Positions 18,683 through 28,430 are shown, counted from the stretch's first letter. The stretch is 64,000 bases of DNA from Massilia sp. ZL223 (GCF_018119395.1 NZ_JAGPWD010000002.1:124001-188000); one strand, 5' to 3'. Made by a program: numbers and translations. Notes: generated by a model not told the origin, from the sequence alone.

Positions 18683-19153
18683 ATGCCACGTCGTCGTGAA
18701 GTACCTAAGCGCGAGATTCTGCCGGATCCAAAATTCGGCAACACCGATGTCGCCAAGTTCGTCAACGTTCTGATGCTGTCCGGCAAGAAGTCGGTCGCAG
18801 AAAACATCATCTACGGTGCGTTCGAATACATCCAGACCAAGTCGGGCAAGGACCCGCTGGAAGTGTTCGCGACCGCGATCGCCAACTGCAAGCCGATGGT
18901 CGAGGTGAAATCCCGCCGTGTCGGCGGCGCCAACTACCAGGTGCCAGTGGAAGTCCGTCCGGTTCGTCGTATGGCGCTGTCCATGCGTTGGTTGCGCGAA
19001 GCCGCAAACAAGCGCAGCGAAAAATCCATGCCGCAACGCCTGGGTGGTGAACTGATGGAAGCGGCGGAAGGCCGCGGCGGCGCGATGAAGCGCCGTGACG
19101 AAGTGCACCGCATGGCTGAAGCGAACAAGGCGTTCTCGCACTTCCGCTTCTAA
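18683..19153 (+). CDS. rpsG: 30S ribosomal protein S7
   Basis: A 156-residue primary assembly protein that nucleates the 16S rRNA head domain. Starts [18 protein letters not shown] and ends in the basic tail [14 protein letters not shown], full length for the family. GGAAGGAA precedes the ATG. The 121-base spacer after rpsL holds no promoter I can recognise; in other bacteria S7 represses this operon by binding near here. Confidence 0.98.
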   Translation: MPRRREVPKREILPDPKFGNTDVAKFVNVLMLSGKKSVAENIIYGAFEYIQTKSGKDPLEVFATAIANCKPMVEVKSRRVGGANYQVPVEVRPVRRMALSMRWLREAANKRSEKSMPQRLGGELMEAAEGRGGAMKRRDEVHRMAEANKAFSHFRF

Positions 19154-19266
19154 GCAAGTGGCCAAACCTCGAAGGGGGTGCGGCCAAGTATCCGTTGTTC
19201 AGGCCGGGCACATTTTGATTTCAAAATGCTGCTCGGTTTTGTCCATTCAAAGATTTAGGAAAAATT

Positions 19267-21372
19267 ATGGCACGCACTACCCCCATTGAGCGCTACCGCA
19301 ATATCGGTATTTCCGCTCACATCGACGCCGGCAAGACCACCACCACCGAGCGTATCCTGTTCTACACGGGCGTGAACCACAAGATTGGTGAAGTGCACGA
19401 CGGCGCCGCTACCATGGACTGGATGGAGCAGGAGCAAGAGCGCGGCATTACCATTACCTCGGCAGCGACCACCTGCTTCTGGAAGGGTATGGCCAACAAC
19501 TTCGAGCCGCACCGCTTCAACATCATCGACACCCCGGGCCACGTCGACTTCACCATCGAGGTGGAGCGTTCGATGCGCGTCCTGGACGGCGCTTGCATGG
19601 TCTACTGCGCAGTGGGCGGCGTGCAGCCGCAGTCGGAAACCGTGTGGCGTCAGGCTAACAAGTACAAGGTTCCGCGTCTGGCCTTCGTCAACAAGATGGA
19701 CCGTACCGGTGCGAACTTCTTCAAGGTCTACGAGCAGATGCGCGCTCGCCTGAAGGCCAACCCGATCCCAATCCAGATCCCGATCGGCGCCGAAGACAAC
19801 TTCAAGGGCGTGGTCGACCTGGTCAAGATGCAGGCGATCTTCTGGGACGACGCGTCCCAGGGCATGAAGTTCGAATACCGCGACGTGCCGGCCGAACTGC
19901 AGGACCAGGCCAACGAGTGGCGCGAGAAGCTGGTCGAAACCGCCGCTGAAGCGTCGGAAGACCTGATGAACAAGTACCTCGAAGAAGGCGAACTGTCGGA
20001 AGCCGAGATCAAGAAGGCGCTGCGCGATCGCACCATCAACGGCGAAATCGTCCCGATGATGTGCGGCACCGCATTCAAGAACAAGGGCGTGCAGGCAATG
20101 CTGGACGCGGTCATCGAATACCTGCCGTCGCCGATCGACATCCCGCCGGTTGGTGGCACCGACGAAGACGACCAGCCGGTCACCCGTAAGGCCGACGACA
20201 ACGAGAAATTCGCTGCGCTGGCATTCAAGATCATGACCGACCCGTTCGTCGGCCAGCTGATCTTCTTCCGCGTGTACTCGGGCGTCATCAATTCGGGCGA
20301 CACCGTCTACAACCCGATCAAGGGCAAGAAGGAACGCGTCGGCCGTATTCTGCAGATGCACGCGAACCAGCGCGAAGAGATCAAGGAAGTCCGCGCGGGC
20401 GACATCGCCGCTGCTGTCGGCCTGAAGGAAGCGACCACCGGCGAAACCCTGTGCGATCCGTCGGCACCGATCATCCTCGAAAAGATGGTGTTCCCGGAGC
20501 CGGTCATCCAGCAGGCTGTCGAGCCGAAGACCAAGGCTGACCAGGAAAAGATGGGCCTGGCACTGAACCGTCTGGCTCAGGAAGACCCGTCGTTCCGCGT
20601 GCGTACCGACGAAGAATCGGGCCAGACCATCATCGGTGGTATGGGCGAGCTGCACCTGGAAATTATCGTTGACCGCATGAAGCGCGAATTCGGCGTGGAA
20701 GCAACCGTCGGCAAGCCGCAGGTTGCCTACCGCGAAACCATCCGCAAGGCAGTCACCGACGTCGAAGGCAAGTTCGTCAAGCAGTCGGGCGGCCGCGGCC
20801 AGTACGGTCACGCCGTGCTGTCGATCGAACCGCAAGAGCCGGGCAAGGGCTTCGAATTCGTCGACGCCATCAAGGGCGGCGTGGTTCCGCGCGAATACAT
20901 CCCGGCAGTCGAGAAGGGTGTGCGCGAGACCCTGACCACCGGCGTGCTGGCTGGCTACCCGGTCGTGGACGTCAAGGTCACCCTGACCTTTGGTTCGTAC
21001 CACGACGTGGACTCGAACGAAAACGCGTTCCGCATGGCAGGTTCGATGGCGTTCAAGGATGGTTGCCGTAAAGCCAACCCGGTCATCCTCGAGCCGATGA
21101 TGGCCGTGGAAGTCGAGACCCCGGAAGACTACGCCGGTACCGTGATGGGCGACCTGTCGTCCCGCCGCGGTATGGTGCAGGGCATGGACGAAATCCCGGG
21201 CGGCGGCGGCAAGATCATCAAGGCCGAAGTCCCGCTGTCGGAAATGTTCGGTTACTCGACCTCGCTGCGTTCGGCAACCCAGGGCCGTGCGACCTACACG
21301 ATGGAATTCAAGCACTATGCTGAAGCACCGAAGCATGTGATCGACGCCATCGTCACCGCGAAAGCCAAGTAA
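19267..21372 (+). CDS. fusA: elongation factor G
   Basis: A 701-residue translocase GTPase that moves tRNA and mRNA on the ribosome and helps recycle it. G1 is [12 protein letters not shown], followed by the switch region RGITITSA, G3 DTPGHVDFT and G4 NKMDR; domains II-V follow, including the domain IV loop region near GGRGQYGHA. Third gene of the str block, 113 bases after rpsG. The spacer contains a small inverted repeat (ATTTTGA TT TCAAAAT at 19212-19227). Confidence 0.98.
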   Translation: MARTTPIERYRNIGISAHIDAGKTTTTERILFYTGVNHKIGEVHDGAATMDWMEQEQERGITITSAATTCFWKGMANNFEPHRFNIIDTPGHVDFTIEVERSMRVLDGACMVYCAVGGVQPQSETVWRQANKYKVPRLAFVNKMDRTGANFFKVYEQMRARLKANPIPIQIPIGAEDNFKGVVDLVKMQAIFWDDASQGMKFEYRDVPAELQDQANEWREKLVETAAEASEDLMNKYLEEGELSEAEIKKALRDRTINGEIVPMMCGTAFKNKGVQAMLDAVIEYLPSPIDIPPVGGTDEDDQPVTRKADDNEKFAALAFKIMTDPFVGQLIFFRVYSGVINSGDTVYNPIKGKKERVGRILQMHANQREEIKEVRAGDIAAAVGLKEATTGETLCDPSAPIILEKMVFPEPVIQQAVEPKTKADQEKMGLALNRLAQEDPSFRVRTDEESGQTIIGGMGELHLEIIVDRMKREFGVEATVGKPQVAYRETIRKAVTDVEGKFVKQSGGRGQYGHAVLSIEPQEPGKGFEFVDAIKGGVVPREYIPAVEKGVRETLTTGVLAGYPVVDVKVTLTFGSYHDVDSNENAFRMAGSMAFKDGCRKANPVILEPMMAVEVETPEDYAGTVMGDLSSRRGMVQGMDEIPGGGGKIIKAEVPLSEMFGYSTSLRSATQGRATYTMEFKHYAEAPKHVIDAIVTAKAK

Positions 21373-21382
21373 TTAAAAGAAT

Positions 21383-21406
21383 GGGGGCAAGCATGAGCTT
21401 GTCCCC
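21383..21406 (+). other. fusA-tuf spacer hairpin
   Basis: GGGGGCAAGC and GCTTGTCCCC form a 10-bp stem with one G-U pair around an ATGA loop, directly after fusA. No T-run follows. It may protect the 3' end of a processed message or reduce read-through into tuf. Confidence 0.5.
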
Positions 21407-21449
21407 CGCAATCAAAAAAACAATCGTTTCTTTTTAAGGAAAATAGGAA

Positions 21450-22640
21450 ATGGCAAAGGAAAAATTCGAACGGACCAAGCCGCACGTCAACGTCGGCACC
21501 ATCGGTCACGTTGACCACGGCAAAACCACCCTGACGGCTGCGATCGCAACCGTTCTGTCGAAGAAATTCGGCGGCGAAGCCAAGGCATACGACCAGATCG
21601 ACGCGGCTCCGGAAGAGAAGGCACGCGGCATCACCATCAACACCGCGCACGTCGAGTACGAGACCGCCAACCGTCACTACGCGCACGTTGACTGCCCGGG
21701 CCACGCCGACTACATCAAGAACATGATTACCGGTGCTGCGCAGATGGACGGCGCGATCCTGGTGTGCTCGGCCGCTGACGGCCCGATGCCGCAGACCCGC
21801 GAGCACATCCTGCTGGCGCGTCAGGTTGGCGTTCCTTACATCATCGTGTTCCTGAACAAGTGCGACCTGGTCGACGACGCAGAACTGCTGGAACTGGTCG
21901 AAATGGAAGTGCGCGAGCTCCTGTCGAAGTACGAGTTCCCGGGCGACGACCTGCCGATCATCAAGGGTTCGGCTCGTATGGCGCTGGAAGGCGCAGCTGG
22001 CGAGATGGGCGAAGACTGCATCATCCGTCTGGCTGACGCACTGGATTCGTACATCCCGACCCCGGAACGTGCCGTTGACGGCGCCTTCCTGATGCCGGTG
22101 GAAGACGTGTTCTCGATCTCGGGCCGCGGTACCGTGGTGACCGGTCGTGTCGAGCGCGGCATCATCAAGGTCGGCGAAGAAATCGAAATCGTCGGTATCG
22201 TCGACACCGTCAAGACCACCTGCACCGGCGTGGAAATGTTCCGCAAGCTGCTGGACCAGGGTCAAGCTGGCGACAACGTCGGCCTGCTGCTGCGCGGCAC
22301 CAAGCGTGAAGACGTCCAGCGTGGCCAGGTTCTGGCCAAGCCGGGCTCGATCAAGCCGCACACCGACTTCACCGGCGAAGTGTACGTCCTGTCGAAAGAC
22401 GAAGGCGGCCGTCACACCCCGTTCTTCAACAACTACCGTCCGCAGTTCTACTTCCGTACGACTGACGTGACCGGTTCGATCGTGCTGCCGGCCGACAAAG
22501 AAATGGTCATGCCAGGCGACAACGTGTCGATCACCGTCAAGCTGATCGCTCCGATCGCGATGGAAGAAGGTCTGCGCTTCGCAATCCGCGAAGGCGGCCG
22601 TACCGTCGGCGCCGGCGTGGTTGCCAAGATCATCGCCTAA
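21450..22640 (+). CDS. tuf: elongation factor Tu
   Basis: A 396-residue GTPase that brings aminoacyl-tRNA to the ribosome. G1 GHVDHGKT near residues 19-26, switch [14 protein letters not shown]3 DCPGHADY, G4 NKCD, then two beta-barrel domains. Betaproteobacteria often carry a second tuf copy next to the tRNA/secE genes; only this copy is in the window. It is followed by two stacked hairpins, the second a terminator. Confidence 0.98.
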   Translation: MAKEKFERTKPHVNVGTIGHVDHGKTTLTAAIATVLSKKFGGEAKAYDQIDAAPEEKARGITINTAHVEYETANRHYAHVDCPGHADYIKNMITGAAQMDGAILVCSAADGPMPQTREHILLARQVGVPYIIVFLNKCDLVDDAELLELVEMEVRELLSKYEFPGDDLPIIKGSARMALEGAAGEMGEDCIIRLADALDSYIPTPERAVDGAFLMPVEDVFSISGRGTVVTGRVERGIIKVGEEIEIVGIVDTVKTTCTGVEMFRKLLDQGQAGDNVGLLLRGTKREDVQRGQVLAKPGSIKPHTDFTGEVYVLSKDEGGRHTPFFNNYRPQFYFRTTDVTGSIVLPADKEMVMPGDNVSITVKLIAPIAMEEGLRFAIREGGRTVGAGVVAKIIA

Positions 22641-22658
22641 TTTCGGTTAGCGAGATCC

Positions 22659-22725
22659 GCCGGCGGGCGCTGTCCCGCCGGCACAACGGATGGGGACAGA
22701 CTTTTTGGTCTGTCCCCATCTTTAT
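22659..22725 (+). terminator. tuf terminator (tandem hairpins)
   Basis: A 9-bp GC stem (GCCGGCGGG/CCCGCCGGC, 22659-22682) is followed by a perfect 13-bp stem (22689-22701 with 22708-22720, sequence GATGGGGACAGAC) and TTTAT. The structure should end most transcripts from the str promoter, so rpsJ needs its own start. Confidence 0.82.
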
Positions 22726-22737
22726 GAGAGGGTTCGG

Positions 22738-22746
22738 TGTTATACT
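22738..22746 (+). promoter_or_regulatory. rpsJ promoter, extended -10
   Basis: TGT-TATACT is an extended -10 box, followed by a C/G-rich discriminator (CCCGCC). The -35 region is weak, as expected for extended -10 promoters. It lies directly after the tuf terminator and 78 bases before rpsJ. Confidence 0.65.
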
Positions 22747-22823
22747 CCCGCCTCTTGAGCTGTACCGAAGTACCTTTTACACATTGCCGGCACTAGCCGG
22801 AACGTTCTTTTAAAGGAAATAGC

Positions 22824-23141
22824 ATGTCCGCTCCGAACCAGAAAATCCGCATCCGCCTGAAAGCGTTTGACTACAAGCTGATCGACCAGTCCGCACTGGA
22901 AATCGTCGACACCGCCAAGCGCACCGGCGCGGTTGTCAAGGGCCCGGTCCCGCTGCCGACCCGTATCCAGCGTTTCGACGTGCTGCGTTCCCCGCACGTG
23001 AACAAGACCTCGCGCGACCAGTTCGAAATCCGTACGCACCAGCGTCTGATGGACATCGTGGATCCGACCGACAAGACCGTTGACGCACTGATGAAGCTGG
23101 ACCTGCCGGCTGGCGTCGACGTCGAAATCAAGCTGCAGTAA
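22824..23141 (+). CDS. rpsJ: 30S ribosomal protein S10 / NusE
   Basis: A 105-residue small-subunit protein that also serves as NusE in transcription antitermination. It starts [15 protein letters not shown], includes GPVPLPTR and the [20 protein letters not shown] segment, and is full length. AAAGGAAA precedes the ATG. In most relatives it opens the S10 operon with rplC next; here terminator-like hairpins and a 7-kb interval follow, so it is its own unit. Confidence 0.98.
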   Translation: MSAPNQKIRIRLKAFDYKLIDQSALEIVDTAKRTGAVVKGPVPLPTRIQRFDVLRSPHVNKTSRDQFEIRTHQRLMDIVDPTDKTVDALMKLDLPAGVDVEIKLQ

Positions 23142-23147
23142 TTGCTT

Positions 23148-23222
23148 CCTCTGCCGGCGGATCATTCCGCTGGCGGGTCAGAGGCCGGGAAGTCCGTATG
23201 GGCGACCCGGCCTTTGTCGTTT
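23148..23222 (+). terminator. rpsJ terminator (two hairpins)
   Basis: CCTCTG...CAGAGG (23148-23184) encloses a second stem (GCCGGCGG with CCGCTGGC, one G-U pair). It is followed by GGCCGGG/CCCGGCC (23183-23189 with 23206-23212) and TTTGTCGTTT. The two hairpins share bases and may be alternatives. This should separate rpsJ from all downstream genes. Confidence 0.7.
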
Positions 23223-23268
23223 ACGGCGCCAGGCTCGTCTCGTTGATGAGTTCGTTAGCCTAAAAACC

Positions 23269-23353
23269 GTCACCCCGGCGAAGGCCGGGGTCCAAGTTTG
23301 CAAGCATCTCGACTGCGTTACTAACTTAGGCACCGGCCTTCGCCGGTGCGACG
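23269..23353. repeat. REP-like palindrome pair (copy 1)
   Basis: Two hairpins, CCCCGGC-GAAG-GCCGGGG followed by TCCAAGTTTG, and CACCGGC-CTTC-GCCGGTG, sit about 40 bases apart. The first resembles the elements at 42597 and 60018 (C-rich stem with GAAG loop, then TCCAAGTTTG or its complement). Such intergenic palindromes are common in proteobacterial genomes. Confidence 0.7.
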
Positions 23354-23386
23354 GTCTCGCTGGCTGCGGCCGGATTCATGCCCTTC

Positions 23387-23551
23387 CTACTGGAGCACCA
23401 GCGCCAGCGCACGCCCCAGCAGGCGGCCGGTCACCACCGTTCCCGCGACAACCAGCGCCATCAGGCTCAGAATGCCCAGCCAGCCAAGCACCGTCGGCTC
23501 GGGAGCGCGCCGCGCGGTATCGCGGCCTTGCTGGTCGCCAGGGTCGGACAT
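23387..23551 (-). CDS. small single-pass membrane protein
   Basis: A 54-residue frame: polar N-terminus MSDPGDQQGRDTARRAPEP, then one long hydrophobic helix (VLGWLGILSLMALVVAGTVV) and a short basic/hydrophobic end. AGGATC sits before the ATG. Codon use is GC-rich like real neighbours. Function unknown. It may be co-transcribed with the exported protein upstream of it. Confidence 0.55.
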   Translation of the reverse strand: MSDPGDQQGRDTARRAPEPTVLGWLGILSLMALVVAGTVVTGRLLGRALALVLQ

Positions 23552-23639
23552 AAGATCCTCCGCACACGCAAAAATTCATTCTTTCCCATCCCCGCGGCCC
23601 ACCCTTTGTCCTGAACGAAGCCGGGACTTGATCTGCCGC

Positions 23640-24023
23640 TCACCACTTGCAGCCGTGGTCCTTCTTGTCGATCAGCGTCGCGATGGGCATGGCGAGCAGC
23701 GCCAGCACCCCCATGCCCTGGAAGGCGGTCAGGCAATCGCCCCGCTTGCCGGAATCGAATTTCTCGCGAAAGCGCTTGTGGCCGGGATCGGGCTCGGCGG
23801 ACATGACGTCGCTCGTACGGCGCACCACTTCCTCGTCGAACTTCATCTCCCGGACCGCGCGACGCATGGCTTCGATATCGAGCTTGTTCTCGGCGGCCGG
23901 CGCGTGCTCCCCGGCGGCCGGAGCGGTCCGGGCGGGCGAGGGCGCAGGTTGCGCGAGCGCAGCGGCGCATGTGGCCAGCAGGCAGGCAAAAGCAGCGCAG
24001 CGCGAATGGAGACGAGGGGGCAT
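23640..24023 (-). CDS. exported protein of unknown function with C-terminal hydrophobic segment
   Basis: A 127-residue protein with a signal peptide (core FACLLATCAAALA), an Ala/Pro linker, a charged helical region (LDIEAMRRAVREMKFDEEVV), and near the end a hydrophobic stretch GMGVLALLAMPIATLI followed by DKKDHGCKW. No family recognised. The start was chosen so that the signal peptide is N-terminal; a longer frame continues upstream without a ribosome binding site. Confidence 0.6.
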   Translation of the reverse strand: MPPRLHSRCAAFACLLATCAAALAQPAPSPARTAPAAGEHAPAAENKLDIEAMRRAVREMKFDEEVVRRTSDVMSAEPDPGHKRFREKFDSGKRGDCLTAFQGMGVLALLAMPIATLIDKKDHGCKW

Positions 24024-24279
24024 CGGCGTGATGGGAAGTGATTTGTCCTCACTGTAGCCGTTCGGCGCGCGCAGGTGGGCAACACGCACGCTTTTTATGC
24101 CAGCAGCATTGTTTCGTCACGAGTGATTGTCCCGGGTACCAGCGGATGGTCTAATCGACCAGTCGCGATCACTGTCCCGCTTTCCCGATCATGTCTTATC
24201 TTCGTTTTTTCCGCACGCTGCGCGCCCTGTCCTGGGCCAGGGTCGGCGAGTAACCTCCGTCGCATTTGTGGAGAAACAT

Positions 24280-24456
24280 ATGAAAATCGTTAAGACTGCA
24301 ATTGTCGCAATCTGCGTTTCATTCGTATTGCTCGGTATTGTTTATAACGTCTTTCTTACGCCATTCTCAAACCCAAAACTCGACTTAATACTCTGGGCAT
24401 TGATTGGACTTGCATTTTTCATTCTGTATGTCATCGGTCGATCAAAGAGGCCATAG
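24280..24456 (+). CDS. small two-helix membrane protein
   Basis: A 58-residue protein with two hydrophobic helices (TAIVAICVSFVLLGIVYNVF and LILWALIGLAFFILYVI) and a basic C-terminus RSKRP. GTGGAG stands seven bases before the ATG. The composition is markedly more AT-rich than the surroundings, hinting at transfer. The 256 bases upstream (24024-24279) show no gene or clear signal. Confidence 0.6.
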   Translation: MKIVKTAIVAICVSFVLLGIVYNVFLTPFSNPKLDLILWALIGLAFFILYVIGRSKRP

Positions 24457-24572
24457 CGAGCAGGTGCAAGGTGCAGGGTTGCAGGCAGGGGCCAGATGCG
24501 CATGCGTTTTCTCTAGATGGAACGGGATGGTAGGCCCGCAGAGGCGCGGGCCGCGGCGGCATCGAGCCCAGT

Positions 24573-25148
24573 TCAGACGTTGACGCCGAACGAACGGGCC
24601 AGCGGTCCCAGGCCGCCTTTGTAGCCCTGGCCGACCGCGCGGAACTTCCATTCGCCTCCATGCCGGTACAGTTCGCCGAAGATCATCGCGGTCTCGGTAG
24701 AGCTGTCCTCGGACAGGTCGTAGCGCGCGATCTCGGTGTCGCCGGTGGCGTTCAGGCAGCGGATGTAGGCCTTGCTGACCATGCCGAAGTTCTGGCGCCG
24801 CGCGTCCGCCTCGTGGATGGTGACGCAGAACGAGATTTTGTCGATCTCCGGCGGCACCCGGGCCAGGTCGACCGCGATCTTCTCGTCGTCGCCCGCGCCC
24901 ATGCCGGTGGTGTTGTCGCCCGCATGGACTACCGAGCCGTCCGCCGACTTCAGGTTGTTGTAGAAGATGAAATCGGTATCCGTACGGACTTTGGCGTCGT
25001 TCTTCAGCAGGAAGGCGCTGCCGTCCAGGTCGAATGCCGCGCCATCGGTGGCGCGTGGGTCCCATCCCAGGCCGATGATGACCTTGGTCAGGCCGGGAGC
25101 TTCCTTGCTCAGGTTGACGTTGCCGCCTTTTTGCAGACTGATCGCCAT
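24573..25148 (-). CDS. TerD-family calcium-binding stress protein
   Basis: A 191-residue TerD-type protein: starts [19 protein letters not shown], with the acidic calcium-binding motifs [10 protein letters not shown] near residue 45 and [11 protein letters not shown] near residue 85, and ends SFGVNV. Such proteins occur in tellurite/stress resistance clusters (terBCDE) but also singly, as here with no other ter gene close by. AAGGAG precedes the ATG. Divergent from the LacI regulator with 162 bases between starts. Confidence 0.88.
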   Translation of the reverse strand: MAISLQKGGNVNLSKEAPGLTKVIIGLGWDPRATDGAAFDLDGSAFLLKNDAKVRTDTDFIFYNNLKSADGSVVHAGDNTTGMGAGDDEKIAVDLARVPPEIDKISFCVTIHEADARRQNFGMVSKAYIRCLNATGDTEIARYDLSEDSSTETAMIFGELYRHGGEWKFRAVGQGYKGGLGPLARSFGVNV

Positions 25149-25258
25149 ACACACTCCTTGTTGGAAAACGGGAAGGTTAAGGCCCACGCACAGCGGGTGA
25201 TTGAGCGATTGTACACGGCAAAAATGTCACACATTCCATAGTTAGCCGTACATACACA

Positions 25259-25288
25259 TTGCCCGTCTTGTAACATTCGCGTCATAAT
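25259..25288 (+). promoter_or_regulatory. possible promoter of the LacI-family gene
   Basis: TTGCCC, 18 bases, CATAAT, ending 22 bases before the start codon. The match is modest. The spacer is AT-rich compared with its flanks, as expected for a divergent promoter region. Confidence 0.35.
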
Positions 25289-25310
25289 GCCTATCGGAAA
25301 GGGAGGCAGG

Positions 25311-26339
25311 ATGGCAACAATGAAGCAGGTCGCGGAACGGGCAGGGGTATCGACCTCCACCGTCTCGCACGTCATCAACAATACGCGCTCGGTCAGCGAC
25401 GACGTGCGCAAGCGAGTGCAGGCGGTGATCGAGGAGATGCGCTACATCCCCAGCGCCGTGGCCCGCAGCCTCAAGAACGACAAGACCTACACCATCGGCG
25501 TCTCGGTTCCAGATAACACCCACCCAAGCTTTGCCGACCTGCTGCGCGGCATCGAGGACGCTGCCTTCGCCGTCGGCTACAACATCATGCTGTGCAACGG
25601 TCACGATGACCCGCAGCGCCAGGCATCCCACCTGCGCGGCCTGATCGAAAAGCGCATCGACGGCCTGGTGCTGGTCGGCGGCAGCACGCGCGACCAGCTG
25701 GCGCCGCTGCTGGCCAGCCAGCACCTGCCCATCGTGCTGGCCGACCACGAGGTTCCCGGGCTCGACGCCGATTTCATCGGCCTGGACCATGAGGCCACGG
25801 GCTATGCGGCGACTCGCCACCTGATCGAGCTCGGGCACCGGCGCATCGCCTGCCTGGCGGGGCCCGAGGGGCAGCCGGCCGGGCACGAGCGCCTGGCCGG
25901 CTGCCGGCGTGCGCTGCGCGAGGCCGGGATTGAACTCGGTGACGCTTATCTGGTGCACGGCGAAGCCGACTGCCAGGGCGGTCACGACGCCCTACGCCGG
26001 CTGCTGGCCCTGCCGGTGCCGCCGAGCGCGCTGTTTGCCTGCAATGCCATGCTGGCGCTGGGCGCGCTGTGCGCGGCGCAGGAGGCGGGCCTCGAGCTGC
26101 CGGGTCAGCTGTCGGTTACGGGTGGGGACGACCTCGATGCAGCGGCCTTCGCGATGCCGCGCCTGACAACCGTTGCCCAGCCCGTTTACGACATGGGACG
26201 GCGACTGGCCGAGCTGCTGTTCCAGCGCATCCGCGGCGAGGGCGGCGCGCGGCGGCACGAACGCCTGCGGGGGCGGCTGCTGGTGCGCCAGTCGACCGCC
26301 CATCCGCAGGCGCGGCGGGTATTGGCTGCAGCTTCGTAG
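25311..26339 (+). CDS. LacI-family transcriptional regulator
   Basis: A 342-residue repressor-type protein: helix-turn-helix and hinge helix at residues 1-60 (MKQVAERAGVSTSTVSHVINNT, then PSAVARSLK), and a two-lobed sugar-binding-like domain with RIDGLVLVGG and GHRRIACLAGP. It resembles RbsR/PurR-like members. No sugar transport or catabolic genes are adjacent, so the ligand and targets are unknown. GGGAGG precedes the chosen ATG; an in-frame ATG 24 bases upstream is less likely. Confidence 0.87.
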   Translation: MATMKQVAERAGVSTSTVSHVINNTRSVSDDVRKRVQAVIEEMRYIPSAVARSLKNDKTYTIGVSVPDNTHPSFADLLRGIEDAAFAVGYNIMLCNGHDDPQRQASHLRGLIEKRIDGLVLVGGSTRDQLAPLLASQHLPIVLADHEVPGLDADFIGLDHEATGYAATRHLIELGHRRIACLAGPEGQPAGHERLAGCRRALREAGIELGDAYLVHGEADCQGGHDALRRLLALPVPPSALFACNAMLALGALCAAQEAGLELPGQLSVTGGDDLDAAAFAMPRLTTVAQPVYDMGRRLAELLFQRIRGEGGARRHERLRGRLLVRQSTAHPQARRVLAAAS

Positions 26340-26391
26340 CCGGGCGTGTGGTTCCACCCGACATCGCCCTCGCTGACCGACGAGGAACCGT

Positions 26392-26553
26392 ATGCAGCTG
26401 AGGAAGTTTTTCCTCACCGCTCTCGCGTTAGCGGCACTGCTGGCTTGTGGCCGATGGGTGTGGCACCAGGTCGGTATCGACCGCTGTCTCGACCACGGCG
26501 GCCGTTGGGATGCGCAGCGCAGCGTGTGCGAAGGGGCTCGTGAGGGCGGTTAA
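26392..26553 (+). CDS. small exported or membrane-anchored Cys protein
   Basis: A 53-residue protein: an N-terminal hydrophobic helix (FFLTALALAALLACG) that may be a signal anchor or lipoprotein-like signal, followed by CLDHGGRWDAQRSVCEG. The C-L-D-x-G-G-R-W...C pattern recurs in tiny exported proteins of related bacteria; the two cysteines could form a disulfide. It is below common gene-calling length limits. Function unknown. Confidence 0.6.
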   Translation: MQLRKFFLTALALAALLACGRWVWHQVGIDRCLDHGGRWDAQRSVCEGAREGG

Positions 26554-26605
26554 GGCAAGCCGGCATACTGCTTCAGCTCGGTATGGATTCACGTCGGGAG
26601 AACAC

Positions 26606-27061
26606 ATGAGCGATCAAGATTGGACCCCGGTCACGTATGAAAACTGCGGTGAGATAAAAGGTCCCTTTTATCATGGTACCCGCTACCATTTCGAGGTAGG
26701 CGACCAGCTGGCGCCGGGCTTCGCATCCAATTATGAAGAAGGCCGTGTCTCCAATAATGTGTATTTCAGTGCATTACTGGAGCCGGCCATCTGGGGTGCG
26801 GAACTGGCCGTCGCGCTCGCGGGGGTGGAAGGGACTGGCCACATCTACATTGTCGAACCGGTGGGCGCCTTCGAGGACGATCCCAACCTGACAAACAAGC
26901 GTTTTCCCGGGAATCCTACCCGGTCGTACCGCACGCGCGAGCCCCTGAAGATCGTTGGCAAGGTCGACGATTGGCAGGGACACGCGCCGGACGTGTTGCG
27001 GGCAATGGTCGACGGGATCAGGGAGAAACAGCGACAGGGCCTGGCGCCGATCGAAGACTAG
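26606..27061 (+). CDS. arr: rifampin ADP-ribosyltransferase (Arr family)
   Basis: A 151-residue protein that matches the Arr family along its whole length: FYHGTRYHFEVGDQL near the N-terminus with the conserved His, NNVYFSALLEPAIWGAELA with the conserved Tyr, and EPVGAFEDDPNLTNKRFPGNP with the conserved Asp region, then REPLKIVG. Arr enzymes transfer ADP-ribose from NAD+ to rifamycins and block their action on RNA polymerase. GGGAG precedes the ATG. No integron, transposon or other resistance gene is near, so it looks like a chromosomal copy. Activity on rifampin is inferred. Confidence 0.9.
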   Translation: MSDQDWTPVTYENCGEIKGPFYHGTRYHFEVGDQLAPGFASNYEEGRVSNNVYFSALLEPAIWGAELAVALAGVEGTGHIYIVEPVGAFEDDPNLTNKRFPGNPTRSYRTREPLKIVGKVDDWQGHAPDVLRAMVDGIREKQRQGLAPIED

Positions 27062-27106
27062 TCCGGCACTCCGGTCCACGATCTTCCAGGAGCGCCAGTA
27101 CTGACT

Positions 27107-28300
27107 TCAGGCTCCCGCCGCCAGCGGCTCGGGCGTGGCGCTCACGATCGTGCCGCGCACCCCATTGCGCCCGCCATGCTTGACCGCATACAGCTGGATG
27201 TCGGCAGCCTCGATCAAGGCGTCGAACTTTGGCGGCACGTAGGCATGCAGCGTCGGGATGGAGGCGATGCCGAAGCTGGCGGTCGCGGAAACGTAGGCGC
27301 CGCCTCCGATCGCGGTCGGCGTGTTGGCGAAGGCATGGCGGATGCGCTCCGCCAGCGCATGCGCTTCGGGCAGCTCCGCCTGGGGCAGCACCAGCAGGAA
27401 TTCCTCGCCGCCGTAGCGGATGACGCTGCCGTCCGTCGTCTGCGTCATCGACTGCAGCAGTCCGGCGAACCCGCTCAGGACCTGGTCGCCGGCCGCATGG
27501 CCGTAGCTGTCGTTGATCCGCTTGAAATGGTCGATATCGCACAGGATCGCCGACAGCGCCGAGCCGTAGCGGCGCGCGCGCGCCAGTTCGGCGTCCAGCA
27601 GGCCGCTCTGCAGGACGCGGCGGTTGTAGCAGCCGGTCAGGGGATCGCGGTCGGCCAGCTGCTGCAGCAGCAGGGAAGAGCGGAATTGCTCGCGCTGCGC
27701 GAGATGAAAGCGGCTGGCCGCGATATAGCCGAGGGCATTGCCGAGGATGAGCATCAGCACCAGGGCCAGGATATCGTCCGGGTTCAAGGTGTCCTGGAAA
27801 ATCAGCATCGCCGCGAACTCCACGCTGGCGCCCACCCCGATCGCGACCGCGTAGACGAAGCGGTTCGGGAAGTTGACGTAGACCGCCATGAGGACCAGCG
27901 CGAACGACATGAGGTTCCAGGCCATCGCACTCGGCTGGTACCAGCACAGGATAGGAAACACCACCAGTCCCACGACCAGTACGGTACAGGTGGTCAGGAT
28001 GGACACCCGCACCGAATCCGGATTGCGGGACACGGCGACATAGCCGCCCAGGGCCGCCACGCCGACCAGCACGCGCAGTGCGACCATGGCCCAGGCGATG
28101 GGCGTGATACCCAGGGTGGTGAGATCGGTGACGCCGAACGCGACATAAAAGAATGCCGAAAACAGCAGGCTTGCCTTCAGCTGGGCATTACGCTCAGGCA
28201 GAAAATGGCGGAGGAAGCGGTCTTCGAACTCCGGATCCGCAAACTCGGCGCGCCGGCGGTCGATGGTCAGGCGCAGTGGGGACAGGTCTTGGGAAGGCAC
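27107..28300 (-). CDS. membrane diguanylate cyclase (GGDEF)
   Basis: A 397-residue protein: a cytoplasmic N-terminus, about six membrane helices (residues 45-195), then a GGDEF domain with RDPLTGCYNRRVL at its start and the active-site motif RYGGEEFLLVLP. The intact GGEEF predicts synthesis of c-di-GMP from two GTP. The membrane part resembles unclassified integral sensors. It stands alone, convergent with arr. Confidence 0.88.
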   Translation of the reverse strand: MPSQDLSPLRLTIDRRRAEFADPEFEDRFLRHFLPERNAQLKASLLFSAFFYVAFGVTDLTTLGITPIAWAMVALRVLVGVAALGGYVAVSRNPDSVRVSILTTCTVLVVGLVVFPILCWYQPSAMAWNLMSFALVLMAVYVNFPNRFVYAVAIGVGASVEFAAMLIFQDTLNPDDILALVLMLILGNALGYIAASRFHLAQREQFRSSLLLQQLADRDPLTGCYNRRVLQSGLLDAELARARRYGSALSAILCDIDHFKRINDSYGHAAGDQVLSGFAGLLQSMTQTTDGSVIRYGGEEFLLVLPQAELPEAHALAERIRHAFANTPTAIGGGAYVSATASFGIASIPTLHAYVPPKFDALIEAADIQLYAVKHGGRNGVRGTIVSATPEPLAAGA

Positions 28301-28397
28301 GTGTGGACGGTCGGCGTGTGGCCGGGGCAGAATCGTTTGGCGGCACGCAGTTCGGCGCGCTTGCTCACATCAACGGTCATTCTAACCCAGGGAAATA

Positions 28398-28430
28398 GAT
28401 AAATTGCCAATTAGAAACTGGCAATCTATC
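28398..28430. other. inverted repeat between mscS-like and GGDEF genes
   Basis: GATAAATTGCCA at 28398-28409 pairs with TGGCAATCTATC at 28419-28430 with one mismatch, around a 9-base loop. It lies in an AT-rich spacer after the MscS-type gene and before the GGDEF promoter region. It could be a weak terminator for the former or an operator for the latter. Confidence 0.45.

Noticed and set aside
19255-21336. A 693-codon open frame on the minus strand opposite fusA
   Set aside because: It mirrors fusA, whose protein is unmistakable. Long antisense frames are expected in GC-rich, codon-biased genes.
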